A DNA stretch of 64,000 bases from Erythrocercus mccallii (taxonomy: Eukaryota; Chordata; Aves; Passeriformes; Dicruridae): positions 54,178 to 118,177 of the forward strand of contig VZRG01000767.1 of assembly GCA_013397435.1 (NCBI GenBank), written 5' to 3'. The position numbers were made by a program, and so were the translations under genes. This document shows, one piece after another, positions 47,621-59,140 of this stretch. Under the pieces are notes generated by a model. The model was not told the origin of the DNA, did no database searches, and saw nothing but the letters and a program-made list of their open reading frames with translations. Numbering within the stretch: position 1 is the first letter of the stretch; each line of letters opens with the position of its first letter.

Positions 47621-49597
47621 GAATTTCCACACCTTTGTCTCCCCTCGCATTTCTGATTCCCTCTGCTCTTAGCTCCATCCGCCACTCCATTCACCGGCAC
47701 TTGTGTGTGCCTGGCTCCGGCTACAAACATAAATTGGCTGCAATTTTATGCCTTCCGAATCCCGGCTTTTTTTTTATATTTTTATTTATTTATTTTCTTT
47801 TTCATTATTTGGCCAACACGCGGAAGGCAAATCTACCATCTATTCATAAAACCACAGCAGCGGGTGGCTTTGCTGATTGCTGGGATGTGTTTGTCCTTCC
47901 CTTAAAGGTTGTGCGTGCCTGGGGGTGTTTGTGTTATCCCAGACCTCATCCCTGCTTGCTGCTGGAAAAAAAAAACCAAAAAGAAAAAAAATAAATAAAA
48001 GGATGTCTGCAGTGGCTGTTTGCTGATTTTCTATCGACTCCTCTTTGAGGCTGAAGGTGTTTCTCATTACTTTCTGATAATACAGCCAGGGCTGCAATTT
48101 AGCAGCGCTGACCTTGTAATGATGTTTATTTCTTCTCGCATCGAGGATGGGTTTTATTACTCATTCCCTGCCTGTTTGGGATGATGTGGAGCAGCTCCTA
48201 GGCTCGGCTTTGTGGCCGCTAATCCTGACTCAAGGCTCGGTTTGAGCGCCGCTGTCACCACTGATGAGGGCAGAGCTCGGCTTAAATGCACCTGAGCAAA
48301 AAGCCAAAACTCCTGCAGATAATTTAACACTTAATTAATGCCAAATTCGGCAGTTCTGTGGCAGCACAATGCAGGAAGAGAACACAACCTGTCTTTTCAT
48401 AAATTCCCTCAGAACATCGTGGCCAAACTCAACCACTTATAACGTGAATCTGCAACACCTGAGATTTTTTTTTTTTCTTTCTCCTTTACGACCCTTTCTT
48501 TTCCATTCTATAATTAAACTTTTCAAACTTTATCCTGCAAATGGCAAGAAATGTAGTCCAAGTGGAAGGAGAAAGGACACCATGCTGTGGCTACAGGAAT
48601 AATGAATTCCTCCTAGGGCTGTTAAGGCGTGTACTGATTAAAACTACAGCTGCACGGTGCAAAAAAGAGCCCAATTTGGTAGCCTAAATGGCTAATTTTT
48701 TATTATTTCCTCGAAAAAAGTAAAGATAAGTGCCAGAAGGGTTATTAGAAACTGAGGTCTTAATTGTTTCTGAGGTTTTTACACCCCACAATGACACATG
48801 AATGCTTCAAATGAGATTTGAAACACGACGAGATCCAATGGAAAGTGCTCACAGACTGGACAGCCTGGAGGAATCTCTCTCTTAAGCTGCATCAGATCTT
48901 AAGATCGCATGCCTACATGAGATCTTCAGGCTTTTCAGGGTTTTCTGAAAGGGAATTTCAAGCAGAATGGTAATTTTATGAGTATTTTTTTCCTGCTGGG
49001 AGCCACAATAATGCAGGATTATCGTGGGCTCACATAACGTGCCATTTTTGGTAGGAGAAAAGTTATTATTTCAAACATATAACCGTGTAACTATTTTTTT
49101 TTTTTTCCCAGTAATTTATAAATCCAAATCAAACTGCAATAGCTTTAAAAATCTTTTCTGGCATGTGAATTTTTTCCCCCTTGTTACAGCTTTACCACCA
49201 CACTCCTCCCAGCCAAAGTCTGGGGGATCTTCACAGAATATCCCAACCTGGGAAGATCATCAAAGATGCACAGCTCAGGCTGGATCCTGATGCTGCAGAG
49301 AACTGAACTGAGATTAAATTCAAAGTCTAAACTAAGCCGGGCCTAACCCAGCAGAGAGAGAGGGGTCACAGATACCTGCAGTGTCCTGTTTTCCTCAGTT
49401 CCAGCTCTTTGGTTGGTTACCCTCACGGAGTTCTGGGTACTGTGCATGGGTTTGGGGCACTGCTCCTATTTTCTTTTATCCCTTATTAAAATGCTCTTTT
49501 CCTAGTGCAAACCGTCGTTCCTGCTCCTCAGTATTTTCTTGCCACTGCGCTGAAGTCAGGGGACCTAAAGGTTTGTCCCAGTGTGACAGGGCAGGAC
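47621..49597. other. Unique sequence, no supported gene
   Basis: T-rich simple sequence lies at 47767-47802 and A-rich at 47966-47999. A perfect 12-bp palindrome GATCTTAAGATC is at 48895-48906. No gene is recognised. Confidence 0.5.
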
Positions 49598-49724
49598 GGG
49601 GCTTGGAGCAGCCTGGGACAGTGGGAGGTGTCCCTGGGACAGTGGGAGGTGTCCCTGCCATGGGGACACGGGAATGGGTGGGATGGGTGGGATTTAATGT
49701 CCCTTCCATCCCAAACCATTCCAC
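49598..49724 (+). mobile_element. CR1 LINE 3' tail with internal 21-bp duplication
   Basis: Sense CR1: GGGGCTTGGAGCAGCCTGGG through CCCTTCCATCCCAAACCATT. The GGACAGTGGGAGGTGTC block is present twice (49612-49632 and 49633-49653), a perfect tandem duplication within the element. No coding potential. Confidence 0.88.
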
Positions 49725-50158
49725 ACCTGCAGCGCTGCCCTCGTGCTGTTTGTTAAACTCAGGCAGGATCCCAAGTGCAGAAGACAGGGCCACTCAACTG
49801 GAAATCTCTATTAATATTACATTTTTTTTTTTGCTTACAAAACACAACCCTGCCGTGTCTGGGACCTGCAGGTCAGGCAGCTGGCTGGGCTGTGTCACCT
49901 GGGGGTTAAACACGTGTGATTAGCCATGGCTCGTTAGAAGCATGACTGCACTAATTGATGGAGAGCTCCCGCTGCACCCAGCTGACCTTACCATTGTTGG
50001 GGTGAAGCAAAGGTCCCTGCAGAGCAGGGCAGCAGCGCCTCAGGAGCCTCTCCCGTCTCACTGAGGTGTCTGTCCCACACAGCAGCCACCACCCTGCACC
50101 CCTGCCAGGTGACAGAGGGGACCCTGCCACCCATCCTGGGGACACAGCGTGGGGATCG

Positions 50159-50476
50159 GGGAGAGCTGAGGGCTGGCAGTGACAGGGGCTGCTGGCAGAG
50201 CATGGCAAGAGCAGCTCTGGGACAGGGACAGGAGCCCTGGGACAGGGACAGNNNNNNNNNNNNNNNNNNNNNNNNNNNNNNNNNNNNNNNNNNNNNNNNN
50301 NNNNNNNNNNNNNNNNNNNNNNNNNNNNNNNNNNNNNNNNNNNNNNNNNNNNNNNNNNNNNNNNNNNNNNNNNNNNNNNNNNNGGGAGAGCTGAGGGCTG
50401 GCAGTGACAGGGGCTGCTGGCAGAGCATGGCAAGAGCAGCTCTGGGACAGGGACAGGAGCCCTGGGACAGGGACAG
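50159..50476. repeat. Identical 93-bp blocks flanking an assembly gap
   Basis: The 93 bases at 50159-50251 (starting GGGAGAGCTGAGGGCTGGCA) are repeated without difference at 50384-50476, immediately either side of 132 undetermined bases. They include non-array sequence (GGCTGCTGGCAGAGCATGGC) as well as the first array units. Either a real duplication or, more simply, an assembly error where the same reads were placed on both sides of an unresolved gap. Confidence 0.95.
50252..50383. other. Assembly gap, 132 undetermined bases
   Basis: A run of N at the edge of a long minisatellite. See the flanking identical 93-bp blocks. Confidence 0.99.
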
Positions 50477-51227
50477 GAGCCCTGGGACAGGGACAGGAGC
50501 CCTGGGACAGGGACAGCAGCTCTGGGAGAGGGACAGCAGCTCTGGGACAGGGACAGGAGCTCTGGGACAGGGACAGGAGCCCTGGGACAGGGACAGGAGC
50601 TCTGGGACAGGGACAGGAGCCCTGGGACAGGGACAGCAGCTCTGGGACAGGGACAGGAGCCCTGGGACAGGGACAGGAGCTCTGGGATAGGGGACAGGAG
50701 CTCTGGGATAGGGGACACCAGCTCTGGGACAGGGACAGGAGCCCTGGGACAGGGACAGGAGCTCTGGGATAGGGGACAGCAGCTCTGGGATAGGGACAGG
50801 AGCTCTGGGACATGGACAGGAGCTCTGGGACAGGGACAGGAGCCCTGGGACAGGGACAGGAGCCCTGGGAGAGGGACAGGAGCTCTGGGACAGGGACAGC
50901 AGCTCTGGGATAGGGACAGGAGCCCTGGGACAGGGACAGGAGCCCTGGGACAGGGACAGGAGCTCTGGGACAGGGACAGGAGCCCTGGGACAGGGACAGC
51001 AGCCCTGGGACAGGGACAGCAGCTCTGGGACAGGGACAGGAGCTCTGGGACAGGGACAGGAGCCCTGGGATAGGGACATCAGCTCTGGGATAGGGACAGG
51101 AGCCCTGGGACAGGGACAGGAGCTCTGGGATAGGGACAGGAGCTCTGGGATAGGGGACATCAGTTCTGGGATAGGGGACACAAGCTCTGGGACAGGGGAC
51201 AGGAGCTCTGGGACAGGGGACACGCTG
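50431..51227. repeat. 20-bp GC-rich minisatellite, about 39 copies
   Basis: Tandem array of AGCTCTGGGACAGGGACAGG with AGCCCTGGGACAGGGACAGG as the main variant and 21-22 bp variants having GATAGGGGACA. Similar units also precede the gap. The unit is G-rich on the plus strand with regular GGG runs. Copy variants are interspersed, and longer variants cluster near the right edge (51140-51227) and at about 50690-50780. The minus strand is open in all three frames, giving long Pro/Ser/Cys-rich phantom peptides. Confidence 0.97.
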
Positions 51228-51501
51228 GCTCCCAGCTCCCTGATCATTTGGGACCCCCTGATGTCACACAGGGGAGTGGGCTGCGTGTGCAGGTGTCCCT
51301 GTGCTGGCAGTGGCACAAGGACAGGGGACACAGGAAGCCTCCAAGGAGCTCCTTCCAGCAAGGCCAGCTGGGAATGAGGTGCTGATTTTCAGTTTGCAAA
51401 TGATGAGTGTGAGAATATAAAGGCTCCCTTACAAAAGGGAGAGAGAGGGAGAAACAGAGCACATTTTACTTATTCTTCAGCTCTATTATATCTCTCTGCA
51501 G

Positions 51502-51538
51502 GAGGTGAAAACTGGCAATTACTCTGGGAGATGCACAG
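51502..51538 (+). CDS. Weak candidate 37-nt plus-strand exon
   Basis: On the plus strand TATTATATCTCTCTGCAG is a good 3' splice site and CACAG/GTAGGA a fair donor. The 37 nt between are open in one frame as EVKTGNYSGRCT. It lies on the opposite strand from the other candidates, is very short, and has no recognised family, so a chance match is more likely than a gene. Confidence 0.15.
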
Positions 51539-54429
51539 GTAGGAAGATGGAACATAAATCAAAATAAAAAGAATCTGAATGCATTCTGCAGTTGTTCAAT
51601 GGATATTTATTCAGCCAGGTTGCTTGGGAAGGGCTGGTGCAGCACATTAGGAGAAGTTTCTGGGATCTGCCTGGCGTTACTTGGCAATCAGAAGAAAAGG
51701 AGATGAAGGGAAGCGCTGATCCTACAGGCAGCACACGAGCCAAACAAAGCCATTTGGAGAGGAAAAGGTCGGCGCAGGTGATGTTGACACAAATAATACT
51801 TCTATGAGATGTAAGTGGCTCGTACAAAACACACGGATGGATTTTGGAGCACTTAAAGCAGTTTTATTCCTGCACTCCACAGGGAATTCATAGGAACGGG
51901 AGACAGCATTCATGTGGAGAACACATCATTTTAAAGACCATATTCTTGCTTCAGAATCCCCAGAACTTTGTGTATCTGAAGGTCAGAATTCAGGTGAACT
52001 CGCTGGAATTCGTATTCAGCAGGAAGAAATAAAGTAAGTCCTGGGAAGCCCATTAAAAAAATATAATGTGCTTTTTTTGCTCAGGAATTACTGTGAAATT
52101 GGGTGTCATGTATCTGACTTACTGCCCTAATGGCAGGACTGGAACACTGGGGGAGGATTTACAGGAAATATCTGCTCCTTATCTGATCAGAGAAGGAAAC
52201 CAAAGTCTCGCAGCCTGACACTCCAAGGTGGCTTTGCTGTCAACTTAAACCTCCAAAATTAACTATTTATCATTGGATTAAAACACAGCTCAGATCAGTC
52301 ACATTGTCCAAGCTCGAAGACTCTCGAACCCCAAAGGAATACACCAAAAAAAACTCCACAAAGGCAGGCAGGAGAATACAGAAGCACACAAAAAATGAGG
52401 TGACCTGAGCAAGAAATCCAACACAAGAAATGGTGACAAACCTGCTCCAGGGCCGCTGTCACCAGAGCAAAACACCTCCAAGAACAATTTCTGTATAAGA
52501 AATGATTTGGGAGATTGTCAGCTATCAAGAAATCATACGGGAAAAAAATATTTTTGGAAGGTTTCTCCTAATGGAAAATGCAGGAGTTCATCACGAGGGC
52601 CTCAGTTTTTGGGAAGAGCCATGTGGGGCTCTGGCCAGGACGGGGGGAGTTGGCAGAGGGGATTTCAGCTTAAAAGCAGGTCCTTGAAAACAGCTGGCAC
52701 ACCAAGGAGGCACAGGGGCACTTCAGGGATCTCGAAAGGAGGAGACAGAGGATGAGAGCTGAGTTGGAGGCAGGACCACTTCCCACTGTGGAGCTGTGCT
52801 CATCCAGCCTCTGCTCCTTGCTGGACCTGCAGGACACCCCCCAGCCTGTGCTGAGGGTAATCCCAAGGATTTATACCCCAGTCCATTGTTTGGATCATAT
52901 TCCACGAAATAAATTTTACTGTTATGTTATGGATTAGACAGCAATGTTATTCAAAGTATGAAAACAGCAACATCAGCACAGCATGTACTCCCACTTCACA
53001 CAAACAATACACCCTTACTTTACACAAACTATTTACCCCTGCTTCACAAAATCTGCTGGTATCAACTCCAAAGAACTATGCTAAAAGACCAAGGGAAATC
53101 CAGGGAAATAAAAAAAAAAAAAAAATCACAAGGCAGCGGCGCTTTTGCACGAAAACCTTCAGCAGCACACTTATAGCAGAGCGGAAAAGGAGGAAGGGGA
53201 AAGTTTCAAAAGCTGGTTTTAAATAATAAAAAGTGTGTAAACATCCACGCTGGTGAGATCTGTGCTGTCTCCATGGCAGAGCCTGGGGCTGGAGCAGCGT
53301 GGGGCAGAGCTGGGAGCGATGCCTGCAGGGATGGAGCCGCAGGCACAGGCTGCAGACAGGAACCCGCGGGAGAGGGGAGGAGAGAATGGATGTTTCCAAG
53401 CCTGCACGGCTCCCATGATGGGATATTTCCAATGTAAATATCTGGCAGACAGGGGATCAAAGCTTTTCTTAATTTTTTTTTTTTTGAGCATTAGGAATAA
53501 CTAAGAGGAGATTATTTATGCATGAATGAGATATCACAGCACCAAGAAACTAAGAATGAATGAACTCCCCTGCCTCCTGAGGTAAAGGATGAGGTCCCAG
53601 CTGAGGGCTGCAGCTTGGGGTTTGTGCCTTAAGAGAGCTCAGTCAAAGCCCTAATTCCTCCTTCCTGCCCTAATTCCTCCTCAGCCCCCCTGGTCCAGCC
53701 TGAAGGATGCAGCTCCCCCTCGGCCCAGGGGAGTTACAAGCACTGAATCATCTGATTCTTCCTCAGCTGAGGGCACTGAGGAACTCAGAATCTGCTGCTC
53801 AAAGCTCATCTCTACTTCCATCAGCACAAGAGTCCAGGACACCTTGTGATATACCCTACACCCATGAAATAATCCAGACAGTGATACTTGCACGTGGGGA
53901 AAATCAAATATCAGGATGCATCAGCACTTGGTAGCTTCTCTAGCACCTTAAAAAAGGTCAAGCTGCTGCCCCAGAGAGGACTTTAAAAAATAATCTTAAT
54001 TATTGGGCTTTTGCAGCTTTGTTTTAAGAGCACAAGGCGCTCCATCTCGGATGGAGAAGGCAGAAAGTGCCTTTGCCCAAAACAATATGCAGCGTGAAGG
54101 AAATTCAAACTGACACCATTTCAAGACAGCAAAGACAAACTGATTTAGCAGCTCTGACAGGCATTTGTAAGCAAAATAAAATGTGAATCTAATTTTGGCC
54201 TACTGCACCGAAATAACGTGCAGCACGGTTTGATGTCATAGCATGAATATTTCATACATGAACAGCAGCATCTTTGGGAGGGAGATTTTCCCAAACACCT
54301 GGAAAAAGAGAGGAGTTCCTGGGAGATGGAAGAGGCCTCACTGCTGTTCCTCACTGAGTAACATGAGAGTAACTTTTGGACCCTGATCGACTTTTTAATT
54401 GTTTTGCCAGATGTCAATAGGTAAAAGCA
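51539..54429. other. Unique sequence, no supported gene
   Basis: Non-repetitive DNA with A/T runs at 53108-53124 and 53470-53484. Nothing is recognised. Confidence 0.5.
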
Positions 54430-55260
54430 AAAATCATGGCTGAGCCTTTAATTCTAATTAATGGCCCTATTGATCAGCTAAGTTGTGCCTTGCCTCGCGT
54501 CACAAAACCCGCTGGATTTCAGAAGATTCCCTGCCAGAAAGGGCTTTATCCTCACGGCTGGGCGGAAAAGGCAAAGGCTGGACTCTCCACATCGATAAGG
54601 AGCAGAGCAGTGAACTGGGGCAAAGTTGGGTATTTACGGTCTCGGGAGCGTTTTGTTTTGATTTGCATCGAGTTTCAAGGTTCAGCAGTTTAACAGCCAG
54701 CACGGCCACGTTCTCATTGCCTTCATTTCGAATCTCGAGCAAAAAGCGTCACGAGGTTACATCTCCGAGAGGAAATCAATCCCCAGATCCCACCTGGCAG
54801 TTCACCAGGGTATGGAGAGAAGCAGCCCAGCCACCGCTGGAGCCGTGCTGAGGTTTTGGCACAAAACATTTGCGCAGCCCTTGAAGTTGCTCAGTTTGCG
54901 GCCCGAAAAATAAGCAGGGAAAAAGATGCACGTAATTTCAATGACACTGAATATTTCAATAATGGAAATGACTGAAATATTAGAAGCTCTCGGATGCGTG
55001 TTTCTGGGGGGAACCGCGTTTGTCCTTGACCTTTGCTTACTCGTTATTTTGTCTGCGCATAATTAACACATCCATAATATCAAATAAATGCCACTTATTG
55101 ATACTGTCCCAAGGGCGACTGGTTATCTGGGAGGAACACGGCCACATTAACATTTCCTAACTCATTTAGCTCCTCTTCCACATCAAACCATTTGTCAAAT
55201 CACCCCGAGATGTGTTTTAAGCAGGCAATATTTAACGAGGCAATGGTTTAAGTGCTGGTG
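54430..55260. promoter_or_regulatory. Possible conserved non-coding region
   Basis: About 830 bp without repeats, mixing CpG-containing segments (GTCTCGGGAGCG, GCGGCCCGAAAAATAAGC) with AT-rich homeodomain-type words (AATTCTAATTAATGGCCC, GCATAATTAACACATCC). It resembles clusters of conserved vertebrate enhancers. No open frame with splice signals is convincing. Based on sequence style only. Confidence 0.22.
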
Positions 55261-56263
55261 ACAGTCATTTAAAGGGACAGCTCTAACCAGGGGCACGGGA
55301 ACCACCTGGAGATTCAACACGGAGGTTGGGAATACCATTTCCTTCCTGATTTTTCACACTTCTTCCTTGGTTAGCCGCAGCAAGAGGTGATGCAAGCGGC
55401 TCAAACACTGAATCCGTGGTCAGTGACCTGTGATGTCCCCCGAGGTGCCAGCTCAGCAGAGCTGTGAGGCCACCCAGGAGCTGAGGTGTTTCATGGTATT
55501 CCACAAAATCTCACCTCCAGACCTCGCTGCTCTGAGAGATGTTGAACATCTCCCGCAGCAACCCAAGCAACCCAAGAGGTTTAAGGAAAATTAATAATGA
55601 CAATCATAATCTTGCATCCTGTTTCCCTCCAGAACACGTTCTCCATCATTGATTAATACAAATTAAATATTCAGGGCCACTTCAGATTTTTTTTTGAGCA
55701 TTTCGTTCACTGCACTTGACTTTTATCTGGGAATTATTTTTAAAGACTTCCCTAACAAATCTCTGGTAAAACACATGTCAGCACTTTGGCAGGGCTGGCA
55801 ATTTTTTTTTTTTTTTTCCCAAGCTCAAGTTAAATTTAAAAATGGAAATTGGACTAATTAATGACTTCAGATGGAAGAAAAGGAGGATTTCAGCACAGGG
55901 CTGAAGTGAAACAATGCAAGAAGCAATAACTGGTGGTGTTCCAGCGAGCAGGAGTGGGAGAGCAGGAAGGGACAGGGAGGAGCAGATCCCTGGGCTCCAG
56001 CCTCTCACCACCAACCCAAAAGGACCTGGAGAGGTTATGGAGGAGGAACAGGCTCTGGGAATGCCACCCCGAGGGAATGGAAAGGATGAAAAGATGCCAA
56101 GCTGGGAGGAGGAGATGGATCCTGGCAGGTCCATCCCATCCCGAGGCAGGGAGGCTCCATCAGGAATGTGGTCCCTGGCTGTGCGGGAGTGTCTCACACG
56201 TGGGGCCAGGGGAAAGATGCAGAGAGTGATGCTGGAAATTCAGCTGCATCCTGGCTGGTTAAG
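55261..56263. other. Unique sequence, no supported gene
   Basis: Non-repetitive apart from a T run at 55803-55818. Frames at 55778-56306 on both strands lack recognisable domains. Confidence 0.5.
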
Positions 56264-56405
56264 GATCATGGAATTATGGGGTGGTTTGGGTTGGAAGGGA
56301 TCTTAAAGGTTGTCTCATTCCACCCCTGCCAGGGGCAGGGAGCATCTCCCACCATCCCAGGGTGCTCCAAGCCTGGCCTTGGACACTTCCAGGGATGGAG
56401 CATCC
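56264..56405 (-). mobile_element. CR1 LINE 3' tail, about 140 bp
   Basis: Antisense CR1: GATCATGGAATTATGGGGTG, GTTTGGGTTGGAAGGGATC, ACCATCCCAGGGTGCTCC and GGACACTTCCAGGGATGGAG. 5'-truncated, non-coding. Confidence 0.9.
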
Positions 56406-59050
56406 TCTGCACCAAGCTCAGCTACAAGTATGGCCCTACATTATTTTATTATTACCATAATCCCTGCTAAAAGTTCACTGTTTCCAGGTCAGAATCTTCC
56501 TGCTCAAGAAGAAAGGCAGAAAAAAAAGTGCTCGGTAAACAGACAAGGAATGTAATCCATGAGGCTCCACCAGGGAAAGGGAAAATGAATAAAGCCAGGA
56601 ACTGCTACCAGGTTTTCATTTTGTACTTCTACAGAAAAGAAGGAACAGAAATGAAATATAATAAGTGAGGAAGGGGAAGGTGATGTAAGGAATCAATACC
56701 TGAGTTATCAAATAACACAGCTGGCTGCTAGAATAGAGCAGATCCTGCAGCATAACCTGCATTTCAGTATTAAAAAATAAATAAAAAAAATCATAGGCAG
56801 CCCTAGGCAAATAATGGACTTTTCCCTGGTAAAATATGCAAATTTATTCACAAGCTCCAAGGTGTGGGGAGTGACTGTTGAACCTGCAGAACAGTGACCA
56901 TTAGACACAACAGCAGCAAATACACAAAGGGAAACAGTTTTTCTTGGAAAAAGGAAACTGTGCACCATGGAAACCTCTCTCTGAGCTTGAGCATCAAATT
57001 CAACTGAAGAAGTAAAGCGGGTAAAGTTTTATCCTCCTTTTATCTGGATAATGGGGGCAGAGTTCTCCCTGACAAAAGTGTGAGACAGGAGTGGCTGTCA
57101 ATCCATAGGAATAAACCCACAAACTCCTCACAAATCCAAAATTATCCATTCCAAATTCTCAGCTTCTCTTTTGGGGGAAAAGTGCTGAAAAAGGCTAACC
57201 TGAAGACGAAGCACGGCCAAACCAGAGCCAAGTGTGTGATCTGCCCAACGCTCCCTGCTTAATATTCCTCTCCTCTGGCAGGACCTGCACGGAAAATGCA
57301 TCTGGAAGTGTCCAGGGTCTCTGACAAGCCCCTGACAGATGATGGATGGATCAAATCCAGCACCTGGAATACAGAATGATAAGGTTCAGACATGAAGGGG
57401 ATGAGTGACAGTGGCTAAGGAGATGAACAGACGGGGGGACCTTCACAGCAGAAGGCTGCATCACCTCTTCCTTCATGGAGAGGATAATGGATGAGGTGAC
57501 AACAGCAGGAATTCATTGCCAGCCAGGAATATTGGGCTTTAAAAAAAACCCCTCTGAGTGCTTTTGTGTTTGTGTTAGCAGCCTCGTGAACACGTGGAGG
57601 GGTTTTAAGGCTCCATGGGCTCGGCTGTGACCGAGGATTCCGAGGGGCTGTCCCAATTTGCCATCGGGTTTGGGAGCTGGAAATGCTCCCCTGGACCCAG
57701 CCCGCCCATCCCACCACCACAGCATCACTCCCAGAGCCTTCCCAAAGCCACCAGAGCCACCTCAAAGGCACTTTTATCATTCCTAAACAAGTTCAGATTC
57801 AGGAAAGCATAAGGAAGTGTTTAAACTTGTAACGTGACCCAAAGAGCAAAAGGATTATAACAAATAGAGAGAAGGGGAAAAGAGCCTTTGGGATCAAAGC
57901 ATAGCTGCTGCTCTGACCACTTTTGTAACTCTGAGAATTTTTAAGGATTTGGTATCTTGTGTCATTAGGGAAAACAAACAGTGCCATAAATGAATTCTCA
58001 GGAGTGTCCTGTTTCACTGATATCCCACCAGCCACAGGAACTGCTCCATGGGAAGTTTCCAGAAAGCTCCTCTGAACTCCAGCACATCCCTGCTCCTCCC
58101 CAGGCTCCTCCCTGCTAAGCCCAGCCTAACTCTGCCCTGCCTGAATGGATGGAGCCATTTGCAGGAGTGGAACATGAGGAGCCCTCCAACATTTCCTGCT
58201 CCTTCTGCAGAGTTAATTCCACTTCCCTGCACATCCTGCCTGTCCAAAGCACATCCTTCCCCCAGAGCAGCCTCCAGACCACAGCCCCATTAACAATCAA
58301 ACCGTGGATGCTCGTTAGCTGATTCTCCTTCTGCTTGGCCTCTGTTTGCCTTTTCTTCTCAACTCACACAGTATTTGGGGGCAGGAACTTTGAATTCTTT
58401 GCCTCTTGCATTGTCTCGCACTGGCACGCCCTGGCAGGTGTTGGGGAAATGCAGCTGTTCCAGTTGTGTTATTTATTTATAAAAAATTTACCAAAATGAC
58501 ACAAAAGTCAAAACAGCCTTGGGATAACTTAGCCAACTTCAGCTCACAAATAGCAATGACAACTTTCCTGCTTTCTCCTTTCCTGTGATCCTCTCAAGTT
58601 ATTTTTCCTAGTGCTGAGTCAATCCTGTGGGAAATCAGTGGAACTCAAAGGGCTTTTTTCCCCCCAACTGAACACCTAAATCAGCTCCTGTTCATCTGAA
58701 ACTCGGTTTACTTTAGCAAGGCTAAAGAAATCAAGCTGTCCATCAATTATTTAAAGGGTTTGGCCCTGCTCCTGGCTCCACACTTAATTTCACCACAGCC
58801 TTAAAGCTGGAATCTTCCACAGCCAGAGGGAAATGGCTGGGAAAGAGAATGCCTGACTTGACTTTTGGGGTGAAATGAGTTGTTTTGGATGCTCTGAGCA
58901 GATGGTGGGGGTGGATCCAGATCTGGCTGGGCTGGGAATTATCCCTTCCACTCCCTGAGCTCAACCACCTCCATCAGCAGCCCCCTCACAGAGGATTCTG
59001 AGCTGGACTTTGGGGCCTTCTCAGCAGAGATCCTGAAATACAGATGCAGA
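56406..59050. other. Unique sequence, no supported gene
   Basis: Non-repetitive DNA without recognisable gene or mobile element. Confidence 0.5.
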
Positions 59051-59140
59051 AATTAAAAAAAAAAAAAAAAAACCAAAAAAAAAGCCAAAAAAACCCAACA
59101 AACCCCACCAACCCAGGTATACCAGGTATATAGTTATACC
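59051..59140. repeat. A-rich simple repeat and small hairpin
   Basis: A run of 19 A at about 59054-59072, then A-rich AC-interrupted sequence. Beyond it lies GGTATA-TAGT-TATACC (59125-59140), a 6-bp stem. The poly-A could be the tail of an old retroposed sequence, but upstream DNA is not recognised. Confidence 0.7.

Noticed and set aside
49988..51361. 457-codon minus-strand frame rich in Pro, Ser and Cys
   Set aside because: It is the translation of the 20-bp minisatellite and crosses the N gap. All three minus frames are open because the unit lacks stops.
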